Source: Thermothielavioides terrestris NRRL 8126
Lineage: Eukaryota; Ascomycota; Sordariomycetes; Sordariales; Chaetomiaceae
Assembly: GCF_000226115.1 (NCBI RefSeq)
Contig: NC_016459.1
Location: 4,036,501-4,100,500 of the forward strand
Direction: 5' to 3'
DNA: 64,000 nucleotides
This document shows positions 36,862 to 49,600 of this stretch, piece after piece. A model generated the notes under the pieces. That model saw only the letters and a program-made list of their open reading frames with translations, was not told the DNA's origin and searched no databases. Made by a program: the position numbers and the translations under genes. How positions within the stretch are numbered: the stretch's first letter is position 1; every line of letters starts with the position of its first letter.

Positions 36862-38322
36862 TCAAAGCAGGCCAAAGGTCCACGAGCTCTCCCAGTTGAG
36901 CGTCCGGCCCGGACCGTAGATCTGCGCCGTGGTACGGTTCCACTCGGGACTAAACAAACACATCACGGTCATGATTAGCTCAAGCTTCCCCAGGGAAGAC
37001 AAACCGAAGAGAGAAGGAAGACTCACTGGTTAATGCCATCCGGCCAGTCCTGAGCCTCGATCGCGATGCAGCTGCTCCGGACAACCTTCTCATTGACCCC
37101 GGGGATGCCCTGCGTCTTCTTCAGGCTGGCCGTGCCGTCCATCCAGTTGCACGAGTAGAGCACCAGGCCGGGCTGGTTGGTGCGCAGCTCGGCCTTGACG
37201 CCGGAGAAGGCGCTCGACAGGCGCGCGACGAAGTCCGCGTCCGGGGGCGGGTTGTCGATCAGCCAGTAGCCGTTGTAGCCCTCGCAGGCGCCGTTGGCGC
37301 CGCAGTTGCCCTCGAACCCGGTCAGGTTGCGCGCGTGCCCGACCGTGAGGTTCGGCGCCGACGCGAAGTCGTTGATCGACCCCGGCGCCGCCGTCAGGAT
37401 CTTGCCCGTCGGCAGCGCCCCTTGGTCGCCCTCCAGGTACCGCGGCGAGTAGGGCAGGTACAGCGTGTGGTCCCAGATCTTGGGGCTGGCAGGGTTGCGG
37501 TACGCATCCAGGTTGAAGTACGTGTGCTGCGTGGGCATGATGGCTGCCGGGCCCCGAGGGAGCGCGGTTAGCTTGATGCGCTTGGTAGATGGAATAGTGA
37601 ACAGAGGTAGGGAAGGGCGGGAGGGGGGAGGGGAGATCACGGCTTACGCGTCTTCTGGTCCAGCGACCGGGCGGTGATCTTGATGTGCCAGGTGTCCTTG
37701 GTCACGCTGTACGTGACATTGGCCTCGACGCGGCCGAGCATGCCCAGCGACGAGTTGGACGCGTCCAGCAGCGAGAAGGTGATCGAGTCGGCCGAGAAGG
37801 CCGTCACGTTCCAGAAGCGGTACGACCAGTTGTTGGTGCCGCTGTGCAGCGTGTTGTTGCCGTCGTTCTGCTCCGTGTGGTACGTTACCCCGTCGATCGT
37901 GTACCGCCCGTTGCCGATCCGGTTGGCGTACCGGCCAGGCACGGCGTTGTACACGGGGTGGCTGGGGTCCTTGGCTGTTGCACGACGTCAACGCTCGGTG
38001 TTGAGACGCCTCATTCCGGTAAGGGCACTCACGATAGTAGTTGACATCGTCGTAGCCGAGCACCACGTCAATGTCGCTGCCGTTCTTGTCCTTGACGAAG
38101 AGGTTCGTCAGGGTCGCGCCATAGGGGATGAACTACAGAATCGACGGATGTCAGCTTCGGTTCGGACAGGGGCTCTCGTGATCGTAGGCGTCTTACCTGC
38201 GCCTTGATTCCCGGCGCAGAAATGGTGTACCGCCCATCTTCATCCGGCCCCGGGGCGGTGCATTCTCGGGCGACGACGGCAGCCTCTGCCACCGCGGCAG
38301 CGAAGAGCAAGGCAAATTTCAT
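36862..38322 (-). CDS. Secreted aldose 1-epimerase (mutarotase)
   Basis: Interconverts alpha and beta anomers of glucose, galactose or similar sugars. Exons: 38197-38322, 38033-38132, 37648-37974, 37027-37543, 36862-36949; 385 residues. An N-terminal signal peptide (MKFALLFAAAVAEAAVVA) and several N-glycosylation sequons (NGS, NNT, NVT, NSS, NLT) indicate secretion. Family motifs: FIPYGATLTNLFVKDKNG, VPGRYANRIGNGRY, NTLHSGTNNWSYRFW (active-site His), PTQHTYFNLDAY (second His) and IAIEAQDWPDGIN, which holds the catalytic Glu. The last 88-nt exon adds WNRTTAQIYGPGRTLNWES. Cytosolic galactose-pathway mutarotases lack the signal peptide, so a role with sugars released from cell walls is likelier (inference). 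Confidence 0.94.
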
Positions 38323-39741
38323 CTTTTGTTGACCTGGACCTGGCCTGTTCGATCTCGGGAACGAAGCGGCGGAGGTGCGGTGTCTCGGCTCCTAGAAACT
38401 CGACCTTTCACCCCCAACCTCCTCTTTGGGGTCCCATTGATATTTATATAGCCCAACAAGCATGCCATTCTCCGCACACCACTTGTGTATCCGGCCCTAG
38501 CGCCTGCTGCTTGGATCCTTCGGTCTGCCGACAGCCCCCGGATACAACCAGATTGAAGAAAGTAGTAGGGAAAGATTCTCCGCTGGGCAAAGATGCAACC
38601 GGTTGTGGGGCCGCTTATTGCGGGATATCAGGCTGAGTTGTGGAGGCGTGGTATAGGGTGCCACCGCCGCCCTGCCATGCAGGAACCCCGACAGGCTGGA
38701 TCGGCTGCCGCCAATCATGAACCAGCAGCGTGGCGGTCGGGGAGGGCGGATGTCCGTTCGGTGGTGTCTACCCCTTTTTCGTTGCGCTTGCTGTGCACCA
38801 TGTCAGCTTGGGGTCTCGGATGGGATCTTATACTACTACCCTACCTGCCAGCGCCAAACGAGACCCAGAGCATTCGGGATTCGTGGAAATGCTCATAACG
38901 CGGATCTTATCGTCCGAGGTGCAGATTGGTTGTGCCGACACGCCTACCCAAGTACTTCCATGCCGGCTCTGGCTGGCTTGCTAAGCAAGTCGTAATTGGT
39001 TTCGGACTCGAATATTCCAGGCTTAAAAGAGCTATTAGCTGTGAGATCTGATGCCCATCAGGACAAGTGGTTACTACTTGGTTGGCTCGCGTATATAACC
39101 CAAGACTTTCCTTCCACAGCTCGCCCCAATGGCCCCATTCGTCCAATCTAGCGGCCCTGGCCTGGATCTATTTGCATGAAATCTTAGCCACACTTGGAAC
39201 TCCCCAGTATGAAAGCGTTGCTAAGTATTGTGTCCCCTTTGCCTTCAAAGACCAACGTAGTCTTCAGACGAGCTTCGTACTATCTTGGTTTACATCTCTT
39301 CAGAAGGAGCCGAGGGCCGACTAGTGCAAGAGACACCAACCCCAGTTACTTCCTAGGGCTTGACAGAGCAAGCTCCTTGAATATGATCACTCGACTCAGG
39401 AGCGAAGGACCATGTGATGTGATCATTACCGCGTCACAACGATTAAACTACCTATCAATTAAGAGGGAGCCAGGTTGCTGCAGGCAGCCCCCGGTCTAAC
39501 GACGCTAAAAGAACTCAAACGCTCCAGCTTACAGGGCGCCCAACAGAAACCCAGGCTATGTACGCTTGCTCTTCTTTTTCCATAACGCTCATCCACGCAT
39601 AACATGCTTGTTGTTTGAAACCTTCGCTATGGTCAGTCCAGAGAAAGACCCGCTGTCGCTGGCTTCAGTCATCCGCGGCGATTCTTCCCGAGACACCCAA
39701 GGCTCTTCAAAAAGCCCGCGTCCCCAGCCAAGCGCCCCCGC
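38323..39741. other. Intergenic region, 1.4 kb
   Basis: Promoter of the aldose epimerase gene and 3' flank of ERG3. Overlapping plus-strand frames of about 80-105 codons lack any recognisable domain. A TATATAA-like stretch lies about 120 bp upstream of the epimerase start (38445-38452). No repeat seen. Confidence 0.45.
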
Positions 39742-40853
39742 TCACTGGTCCTTCTTGTTCTTCGCCCCGGGGATGGGCTGGCCGTTCTCGTCCACGAGGC
39801 CCTTCTCGCGCATGACGCGCAGGGCCTCGTGCAGGGGGTCCAGCTCGGGCTGGGGCGCGCGGTGCGAGTTGAAGTAGCTGTCGGCCCAGGTGAAGTACTG
39901 GCCGTAGTTGACGGTGAAGTACATGTGGTGCAGCGTGTGGTGGGCCGGGCTGTTGATGTACTTCTCGAGCCAGTGGCCCGAGATCATGTCGCCGTCGTGG
40001 ATCAGGATGGTCCAGATCTGCACCAGGATGAAGAGCACCATGTAGAGGTACTTTTGCACGGGGCAGACGAAGACGAAGACGCTGGCGGGAGTCTCAGCAA
40101 GCTGAGAGCGGCAGTGAGTTTGGGGGACGTGAGGCGATATGGGATACTCACTGGTAGGGCAGCGACTGGACGTAGCCGTCGAGCGGGTGGAAGGCGAGAG
40201 CGGCCCATGGTGTTGGCACTGGCGAGCGAGTTAGCGGGATTTCAAACAAACGAGCTTTTTCTCGCTGATTGAGAGCGCGGAATGAAACCCGTACCAATCC
40301 ACTTGTGGTGCGGCTTGTGGATGTACTTGTACACGCTGGGGTGGTGCTCCAGGCGGTGGATCCAGTAGATGAAGAAGTCGTTCCAGATCATGAAAAGCAC
40401 GGTTGAGACGCCCATCCAGGCCCAGCCGTAGTCGGAGACGTGGGTGTAGAGCAGGCTCTTGCCGCGCACCTCGGCCAGGAAGAAGGGCAGGGTCAGGATG
40501 TTGATGAAGGGGACGGCGCGCATGGACGAGACAATCTCCTGGCGGATCTGGTTCTTGAGGAAGCGCGGGTGGTACTCCAGCCGGCGGTCGAAGATGAAGT
40601 AGTAGGACAGCGCGCTGAAGATCCAGTACAGGCTCGTGGCACCGATCTGGGTGATGATCAAGATGGAGATGCACTGGCGCAGGATGTTGTCTCGCCCCCA
40701 CGCGGAGCCGGCGGAGGCGCCGGTGAAGCCGTCCAGTCCCAGCGCGCCGGCCGCAGCAGCCGACCCATTGGTCGGAGCCGTCCGCGCGGGCACAAAGTAG
40801 GCGTAGGCCTTGTCGAAGACCAGCGGGTCGAGGATCTCGAGGGCAGTGTCCAT
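39742..40853 (-). CDS. ERG3: Delta(7)-sterol C5(6)-desaturase
   Basis: Introduces the C5 double bond in ergosterol synthesis in the ER, using O2, cytochrome b5 and a di-iron centre. Exons 40295-40853, 40152-40218, 39742-40081; 321 residues. The three His boxes of the fatty-acid-hydroxylase superfamily are IHRLEHHP (HX3HH), IHKPHHKW (HX2HH) and AHHTLHHMYF (HX2HH). Hydrophobic segments ISILIITQIGATSLYWIF, FINILTLPFF and MGVSTVLFMIWNDFFIYW fit a multi-pass ER protein. The first intron splits the codon just after HHKWI, restoring VPTPWAALAFHPLDG. The C-terminal NKKDQ is a lysine-bearing ER-type tail. C-4 methyl oxidase (ERG25) is the main alternative, but the spacing and DGYVQSLPYH favour ERG3. 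Confidence 0.95.
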
Positions 40854-41268
40854 CGTGAGAGGCGTTGTTCAACTCATGAGCGCAGTGCGGGTTGAGTTGC
40901 ACGAGATGTCGTGATAGTGTGAGTTTCAAGGTCCCCGGAAGTCAATTCAAATTTCCCTCCATCTTCAACGGAATCGCACCCCTGTTTCTTGTTTTTTGCT
41001 CCACGGGACCACCCACCCCACTCGGCTAATTTTTGTGCCCCACCCCGCTGCGGCGAGATTGCAGTGGGCAGACAAAGGCCCATTGTGGTTCGTCCCTGCT
41101 CTCACGGAACAGCCGGCTTCCGTGCGTGTTTGCGAGTTAGCGTCACTGCAATGCTTCCCCTCCATCTTTCCCTTTCCACGAAGCTCGGCGATACGATAAT
41201 CGACGTCTTGTTCCAGACCACTGACTTGGGAAGCCCTTACCTTCCTGAAGCGCTAGTGTAAGGTATGC

Positions 41269-42291
41269 TTACACAATGCAGCAGATCCGAAGCAAACGAA
41301 CGTTTTCGCATCCATCATGCCATTTCTTGGTGCACTCTCCCGCTCTCCATCCGACCCGACGTCGCGATCTGCAAGGGGCCGTTCTTCGAGTTGAGTTCTG
41401 CGGCGGAGTGCTTTTTGGCCCGAATGGCGCGCCCACGTACTGCCGCCAGCTCGCTGAGGTGGCGGCCGCCTGAACACCGCCGCTGTCGCCGTCAAATTTT
41501 GCCGTCCTCATCTCTGCCGTCCCCATCTGACGAGCTTGTCGCCGCCATTTCCGAAGCAAGAATGCGCCGTCCGCGAGCGCGAGCACTCCCATCGCCGGCC
41601 CGATGCCGATCCCTGCTGATGCCCCGGCGCTGAGCCCGCCCGATGCGCCTGATCCGCCCGATCCGCTCGACGAGGAAGACATGCTGGCTTCGCTCGCGAC
41701 CGCGGTAGGGGTGCCAGTTGTCGATAACGCCGCGACCAATGCCGTCGCGCTCGATGACATTGTGGAGGAGGTCGACGACGCCGACGAAGTCGAAGAAGTC
41801 GAGGAGGGTGATGGTGACACAGTGGACACCGAGTCCGGCAAGAATGCCTGCCCGCCCGAGCTGCGTTCCTGGCCGATAAGGTTGAAGGTCGCGCTGTGGC
41901 GCCGTCGATGCCGCTTGCACCTGTTCGCACGTTGAAACACCAGGACGTGTCCAACGTGAAGTTCAGCAGGATTGGCACACTGGCGTTGAATCCCGGCGCT
42001 CTCTGCCGGTAGACTGCCGTCTGATGGCAACTTGCCGGAACTTCATTCGTTGATGGGGAGCCTTCGACGGACTCAGCTTTCTGACCCCAGGTTCGCAGAA
42101 CGTGAAGACCTCCGCCGTGTCGTAGAAGCCGTAGTACGTCACCAGGACCGTGCCCAGCATGTTGTACACGTCGTTCGACCCATCTGGCGCGCACGTGAAG
42201 CCCGGCTTCTTGCTCGGGTCGGCCTGCTGGCCAGCGATTCCCAACCCAGCAGGAGGGTCGTCAAAAGCATCGTGCGTATGCCTAGCACCAT
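41269..42291 (-). pseudogene. Frame-broken gene for a secreted, membrane-anchored Ser/Thr-rich protein
   Basis: Three coding-looking pieces lie in three frames. From 42291 a signal peptide (MVLGIRTMLLTTLLLGWES then LA) is in one frame. The next frame gives DPSKKPGFTCAPDGSNDVYN, then GTVLVTYYGFYDTAEVFTFC (to about 42090). A third frame gives PGFNASVPILLNFTLDTSWC (about 41990-41930). The first frame then resumes with ATFNLIGQERSSGGQAF, a Ser/Thr stalk (about 41830-41670) and a TM segment AGIGIGPAMGVLALADGAF with the basic stop-transfer LLRKWRRQ. An intron with a weak GTCCGT donor could explain the middle switch, but the first and last need indels. It is either a decayed gene or an assembly error. 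The layout matches fungal surface proteins with a Cys-containing ectodomain; the function is unknown. Confidence 0.5.
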
Positions 42292-42520
42292 GCTTGGCCG
42301 CGACAGCCGTATCTAAGGGTACCGTGAGGAGAAATCTTCGCTACCTGCGGTTGACGCAAAAACTGTTGTGTGGTGGAGCACAAGGAGCAGAACACAACTT
42401 GAGGCCAGGCGCACACAGAAAAACAAGCCGACGGCGGGAGGACGGGAAACGAAGCAAAGCCTCTCTTCGACCTTTAAAAGGACCTGGCTTCGAACTCCGT
42501 GGCAGCCGTTTCGGACCCCG

Positions 42521-42620
42521 TCAGCCCGTGATGGCCCCCCGAAGCTTGTGTTGGTCCCCGTAAGCTTGTGTTGGTCCCCGTCAGCTTGTGTTGGCCCCCG
42601 TCAGCTTGAGTTGTCCAACC
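42521..42620 (+). repeat. 20-bp tandem minisatellite, five copies
   Basis: Exact 20-bp period with consensus TCAGCTTGTGTTGGYCCCCG. The three middle copies (42541-42600) differ from each other at one to four positions; the outer two are more diverged. There is no coding frame of note. Confidence 0.85.
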
Positions 42621-42868
42621 AGACCCGTTTGGGCCTGTGAAGCGGATGCAGCGAGGCCCGGAACCGGCAACCTCGACTTTTTTGCTTCCCGCTGCTCTGG
42701 ATGTCGCAATCTCAGATAGCCTTCAGCCTTCAGCCCAGCGGCAGGCCCGCGCCTGCAGCTCGTATAGCAAAGCAGTCCAAGTGTGCGGCGCACCGCTTCA
42801 ATGCAGTTTTGCAAACTTACACAATCCCGTTGCAACAAGTCTAATCAAGGCCGCGGAAGCCAAGGCGT

Positions 42869-43167
42869 AAAAAGAAAAAAAGAAAAAAAAAAGAAAGAAG
42901 AAAAAAGGAAAGAATTAAACAAGGGGAAGAATAAAAAAGGAAAGAATAAAAAAAGGAAAGAATAAAAAAAGGAAAGAATAAAAAAAGAATAAAAAAAGGA
43001 AAGAAAAAAAAGGAAAGAAATAAAAAAAGGAAAAAAATAAAAAAAAGGAAAGAACAAAAAAAGAAAAGAATAAAAAAAGGAAAGAATAAAAAAAGGAAAT
43101 ATAAAAAGAAAGAAAAAAGAAAGAAAGAGAGAAAAAAGAAAGAAAGAGAGAAAGAAAGAAAAAAAAA
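42869..43167 (+). repeat. A/G-rich purine tract, about 300 bp
   Basis: Almost pure A and G, with scattered T from AAT units. It is built from variants of AAAAAAAGGAAAGAAT at a period of about 15-17 bp, ending in GAAA/GAGA repeats. It lies just downstream of the giant gene's stop codon. Confidence 0.9.
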
Positions 43168-43600
43168 TGAAGACATCATATAACCCTTCTCCTTCTTTTA
43201 CTTTGTTATTGCTAATAGAGAGTAGAAACTGCTGAAGGATTAGGCTTTAGATAGTTCCTTAAGGTCTAGCTAGGAATTGAGAACCAAACAGACCGTCCCT
43301 TATGTGGAGTTACCAGGCTAAGAACCTTCATTTTCTACCTATCCCGGACCTTCAGTAAACATACCCATCATAGTGCAAGGAGCTTTCTTAGTCCCGACAA
43401 ATCTTGCCCATCCAGTGTCCAGCTTTCCACCTGGTCCTCGATCCCAACTTCCATGCCCACTCTTTCTTCCTCTCCCTCTTGCCCAGATCTCACAAACACT
43501 CATGTTCTTGCCCCTCGGCCTCGCCCTCCTCTTCCACCTCGTCTCCATCGTCCTTCCCAACATCCTTTCTGTTCCCATAACCGCCTACCTCCTATTTCCC

Positions 43601-46600
43601 TTAAACATCCCGCATTTCCACATCATCCTCCTCCATCACCTCTTCCACCCCCTCCTCCTCCCGCGCCCCAACAACCCCCTCAAAATCCCGCCTGGTCAAC
43701 ACCTCCCCGGCCAGCACCCGCCCCAGGTGCGACCTCTCCACGCCGACGCAGTCCCGCCGCACCCGCCGCAGCAGCACCGCCAGGAACCCCACGGGGCTCG
43801 TCGCAAACTCGCACCCCTCTTCCTCCTCCTCCTCCTCCTCGTATCCCGCAGCACCGGCGCCTCCGCCGTCGGCGCGCCGCCGCCGCCCCACGAACCCGTC
43901 CGCCGCGACGGCTCTGTCGTCGGACTCGTTCGCCGCGTGCGCCAGCCCGAGGTACCAGCACAGGCGCAGGTAGGAGGCGTGGCTGGCCAGGTAGAGCTGG
44001 CCTGCGAAGAGGTTGAGTTGGGTTACCAGCTGGTGCGGTGGGGGTGGCGGTGCGGGGTTGGAGGGGATCGTGTAGGTTGTCAGGCCCTCGAGCGAGGGCA
44101 GCGAGGGGTTTGATCGGGGCAGGTAGGCGCGCAGGTAGACCTGCGGGTGGTTGCAACTGTTGGTGGTGCAAGTGGCGGTCGGGAGCGGGGTGGCGAGGAG
44201 CGGCTTGAGCGCGTTGGCCTCGAACGAGCTGATGAGTACCAGGCGCATGCCGTGCCGGGCCAGCGGGGTGTGCTGCGTCAGCAGCCACTGGACCGGCCGC
44301 TGGTACGCGTCGGTGTGGGCTGCGGCGTCGTGGCGCGCGGGCTCGATGGTCCGGGCAAAGTCGGCGGTTGCGAGCAGGGAGCTGGGGAATTCGGCGAGCG
44401 GGAAGAGCTTGGCCGCGCTGGTGCCGGACAGGGTTTGGAATGCTGGGACGAAGGCTTTGCTGTTGGCCGCGAGGATCCCGGACATGGCAAAGTTCTGGAC
44501 GTCCGGGTGGAGGTGGTGAGTGGCTGGATCTCGCGCGCGCGGACGCTCGACCTGTCGCTCCCGCTCGACCTCGGGCGCGAGCTCCCGCTCCTGCTCTTCC
44601 TGGAGGCTGCCCATCGCATCCAGCTCTGCGAGGCCAAATTCCACACATTTCTGCCGAATCAGCGCAACTTGGTCCTGCCGCGACTTCAGACCCTGCGCGG
44701 CGTTCAGCCTGGCTGTCAGGCTCTGAGCATTGCTGGTCTCGCCGGTACCCAAGACAGGGCGGTACCTCTGCTCGAGCGACTGTGCCTCCTCTTCTAGATA
44801 CTTGCCGACGTCCTTGTTGGAAAGCACGCCACATGCATCCACCCGCTTCCAGACGACCTCCTGGTGTTGGTGGCGGAGGCCCTGTGTCGCCCACAGCGGA
44901 AGGCTCCGGTGCGCGTCGTCCCAGGTTTCGGCAATGGCGCACACCAAGATGTCGGCGACTGTGAGTTTGCGGGCGCCTTGGATCCGCCCGAATGTTCGAA
45001 TTCGCTTCTTCATCTCCGGAGAGACGCAAAATGTAACCGACTGACCATTTCCGAGCTTCCTCATTCGCATACACCCTGTCGAAAAGAAGCGGTTAGCCTA
45101 GGCCCTGAAGATTAAGGCAACCGAGAGAGTGAGGGAATTGGACATGAAGTCGGAGGCGCCATTGCAAACGGAGGACACGTTGCGAACGAAGACGAGTCCA
45201 TACCTTGAACGAGCGTATCTTTCGTGACCCCTGGTCCCAGGGTGACCGCAGCCCGGTACGAGTCGGGCAGCTTGAGATCCGTTCCTCTGGTATGTGCCTG
45301 ATCGAGATAGACCAGGCAGCGGTCCGTTTGCGTGGCGAACGGCGACGTGAGGAACGAGTCGACCATGCCGTTGCGCGTCAGCACCGAGAGCTCATCCTGC
45401 GCATTAAAGTAGATGACCGCATCCGCTTCGTGGACGGGCACCATCCCCAGCCAGCGCTCCGCCACCTGCAGGTTGCTCAGCTCTATGATCTGCGCCCCGA
45501 CATCCAGAATCACGCGCATCGGCTGTGGCGAGGTGGTAACCGCCGTGAGCAGCATGTCTACCGTCAGAGCAGAGAGATGGGGCTGGTTGCCCCCCAGCTC
45601 CAAGACTGTGTTCTCCGGCCGCAGGAGGCATGCAAGGACCGCTGAGTTTGTGTGGCGCTGCTCGGGAAGGTCAAGGGCCTTTACTGACAACGGGAGCACG
45701 TACTTGGAGTCCGTGGTCCCGCTGAAGCCGGTCAGCGGATGGCGAGTGCGCTTGCCTAGATCCCACCCAGATGCAGAGAGCTTCCACGGGAATTCGCGCA
45801 TCTCCATCGGGAAGACCACGTTAGAGAGATAATAGTCGATTGCGGGCTTTGCAAATCGCAGGGCGGGGAAGACACTCCGGCGGCAAAGCGTGCTATCCTC
45901 CAGATTGACGCCGGAGAAGTGCCTCAACGAGGCCGGGAGCAGGGGAGATGCCGCCGCCCACCGACTGTACTCCTCCTCGGCTTGATCGGACTTGTCCAAC
46001 TTCTCCAGACAAGTACGCAATTCACTATCCGACAAGCCCTGGTAATAGTAGCTCAGGCAGGTCAGGACGATCACGATGTCCGGGTGGCTGAATTCTGATC
46101 GCGGGGCAGGCGAGTCCTTCGCGCGGTAGGGAACCGCGAGCATGGTGGGAGGCACCCGGTCTGGGGCGAGGCCGTAGTTGACGCGGAACCGCTTCTGGCC
46201 AAGGGCGAACAGAATTACTCCGCTTGCCAGCAGGCCGCGCAGGAGAAGAATCGCGTTCTTCATGTGGGCATCGTTGAAGCACCCGTTGCTTGCGCTTTGG
46301 ACGGCAGCAATCTGTTGGGGGGTCAAGTTCGGTTCCAGGATGTACTGCAGCACCGCTTCGCGCATCTGCTTCGATTGGTGTTGGATGGGGAAACCTCTGA
46401 GCCCGGTGCGGCACACCCTCCCAGCGATGGCACCGACCAGACGCCTGCCCGCCGCTTCCTCCAAGACGCGAACGGTCGGGAACCGGCCGCTCGCCTTGTC
46501 TTCTTCAAAGAGAAGACCTCTTGCTCTGCCTGACTTGGTATCCTCGTCTACGAGTCCCTTCGCAACCTCGAGCAGGATGTCCATGAGCTCCTGAATGAGC

Positions 46601-49600
46601 GTCCAGCGGTCCGGGCTCATGTCAACAGGCTGCTGCAAGCCCAGCGTAAAGATCAATTCGTGCTTAACACTGAAGATCTCGTCGCTCTCGTCTACAATGT
46701 CTCGGGAGTCGTCCTCGAACTTGCGGTACGTCTCGAGGATCTGGTTGGCGGTCGACGAATCCCGTCCTCCATCCGTCCAGATGCGCTCCAATCCCATGAG
46801 CTTGAAGGAGAGGAGATGCTCCGGCTGCACCAGCAGCACGCCGCCCTCCGTCTTGCACCGGTCAAGCATTCGTTGCACAGCTGTCACATCCGAGCTGGTT
46901 AGGCGAACAGCTCGCGAGATCGGCAGGTAGAAGATCTGGCGGTTGACGAGGCCGCCCAGCGCAGCGGTAAGGGTGTGCATCATCTGCTTCAACTGGGGCT
47001 TTGCCACCACGACGCGCACCAGCCGCTGCCCGTCCGCCAGCGCGGCCGCCACGATGGGGACAATGACCGAGGACTTGCCCTCGCCCATGTTCAGCTGCAT
47101 GACGGAGTTGTGGCCTCCGGGCGGCTCCCGCATCTTGGCCGCGATGCTCTGCTGGACGGGCCGGATGAGGATGCCCTGCTCCAGCTCGAGGAGGAGGCTC
47201 TCCGGGAAGGAGAGGGGGTCGCCTTCCTGGCAGCCATGGCTGCCCGTGTTGAGGAGCTCCTTGAGCAGATCGGTCTGCCGGTCGGCCCGCCTGCTTGCGG
47301 CGACAAGGCGCTCGGCTTGCTGTAGGTAGGCCAGTGACAGGCCGTAGTTGACCAAGCACTCGCGCCATTCCGGGGAAAGATCCTTCCAGAACGCGCGGCT
47401 GAGGCGTTCTAGCAGGAAAATGTTCGAAATGCGGGGGTACAGACCGGCTGCTTGGCAAAGCGTGTCGGTGAGGCTGTGCCCGCGCAGCGCGTTGTCAATG
47501 CAGCTGCGTATCTCCTCTGATGCTAGCCTGCATTTCCGAAGATATTTTTCTAAGGCACGCTTCAGGCGGTTTGGCGCTTTCTTCAGCCGATAACGGGGAC
47601 TCGCGGTACTGCCCGAGCTGCTGCGGAGTTCTTCGAGGTAGGCCGCACGGTAGGGCCCGTTTCCGCAGAGGACGGAGAGTCGATCGAGAAGGTCAGCCAA
47701 CGGATTGTTGTCCTCTGTTACTTGGGTAAGTTCCTCCCAGAGGTAGCTGAAATTGGCTGGCTCGGGACGTTGTGTCTGCGGAGCCGACCTGCGAAACAGG
47801 GAGCGGGCCTCCACATATCCCAATCCGGAAGTTTGTTTTTGTTTGCTCAGGGGCGCCGTGATGCAGGGGGAAGGCGCGTCTCGGGGAGCCGTCTCGGATG
47901 GGAGCCTCTTCATCCGACCAAGCTCAGTGACCAGTTTGTCCAAGTAAGTCTCAAACAAGGCCGTCCGTCGAGCAAGCTTCAGAGCCTCGGCGACCTCGCG
48001 CATGATGGCATTCACATCCAGGTAAGAGCCGTACGTCCTCCCCGTGGGCATTGTGACCTTCCAGGTCCGAGGTTCTCGCTGCCACTGCCATTCCAGTGCG
48101 CGGCTGAACTCCGTTGCCATCTTGGTAGACTGCGATTGCCATGTATTGTAGCGCCTTTGCTTCGCTGCTTTCATTGACTCGTCTGGCAACCGCGGCAGGC
48201 CAGCTTCGGGACAGGAAGAAAACCCGAGCCGGTATTGGGCAATAATGCCTTCAACGATGCTGTGCAATGATGAGATGTTGGTGTCGAGCTCGAAGCGCTG
48301 CGCCCGAGGCGGCGTGATCTCCGTGCCGAATTTGTCGCGGGCATTGGCGATGGCCATGAGCGCCTGCACAATGTCCCAGTCTGCTTCCTCTGCGTAGACC
48401 AGGGCGGAGAGGAAGAAGGAGACTTTGTACTTGTTGGTTTCTTCAGCAAGGGCTCGGTGAAGTGAGCACCACAGCCTCCCCAACTCGGTGGATCGTGGTC
48501 GGAGATGGTCAATCGAGAAGGTGATGTCGACATCAGGTTCTCCATCAAACGACTTGCCAATGAATTCAAGTATATCTTGGCGCAATGTAGCTGAGGGACG
48601 GTCCAGGAGGTACCGACCGCCCGAAACAACACTACTCGTCACCGCCTTAACTCTGGTGAAGAGTGTGGGATCCTGTCCTTCCCGGCCTCGGTGCCGTCCG
48701 AGGTAAGAGTGATCGAATGAGGTAGTGTAGTCTTCCGCACCAAACTCGGAGACTTTGAGCATGGCGTTCCTAACCTTTGCCCTGTTAACCAGCACCGAAC
48801 AAGATCGGTTGAGGGGGCGAAGATCGAGCGTCCCAGCACTGGCTTCATCACTCCGATGCAAGATCTCGCAATCGCGGGCATGCTCGAGAAGATACTCAGC
48901 AGCTGGCTCGAATTCGTCGTTCTGGGACAGCACGGGAAGGTCATGTGCCCAGAGGACTCGTTCCATCTCTTGGAGATCCTTGCGCTCGGGATAGTAGAGT
49001 CGTTGAGGGGACAAGCTGGCGAGCCCACGCAGTTGGTTGTACGACTCTGGATCTAGCCGCTGGAATGACCGAACCGAAGCTGACCGCAAAATTCTCAGTG
49101 CTTCCTCGGTTCCCGTCCTGCCAGTGAGAGGGTCGGGAAGGCAGTGCGAGGTGAGCGCGTGGAGGCGGCAAAGGTAAAGTCTGCTGGAGAGTGACCCGGT
49201 GGTCCTGATTTGCCCGAGCAGGGGATCGATTGTGAAGGCGTCGTGCTTGACATGCAATTCGCCAGGGTTACAGGCAACCTCGACGCTGACATGGTGGGAC
49301 AATATCCTCGACTTAAGCGGCCCACGGGGCACGAGAACTATCCTCAGCGGAGTGCAGCATTCCGGGATGCCATCCTGCTTGAGGACCAGCTTGTTCTGGA
49401 GCCCAACCAGCGCTCCAATGCGCTGGCACTCATCGATGCGCATACCAGAGTAATGCTTGGACCTGATCATGGACTCGCCTTCGAGTAGCGTGAACGAGAG
49501 CGAAAATCTCGGCAGATCGATGACCGCTGTGTGCTTCTCCGGGTGGTAAATAATGTCCACGTTGTCGATGGACTCGATGGGGCTCAGGAACGTGGAGACC

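Larger units (their letters stand above)
42292..43600. other. Intergenic region with two repeat tracts
   Basis: 1.3 kb holding a 20-bp tandem repeat (42521-42620) and a 300-bp purine tract (42869-43167), each listed separately. The remaining sequence, including the AT-richer 43170-43370, shows no gene. Confidence 0.6.

Noticed and set aside
42521..42620. Possible CRISPR-like array
   Set aside because: The repeats are contiguous without spacers; this is a simple minisatellite, and the genome is eukaryotic.
43373..44113. 246-codon plus-strand Pro/Leu-rich open frame
   Set aside because: Antisense to the low-complexity C terminus of the giant gene; the Pro/His content follows from that.
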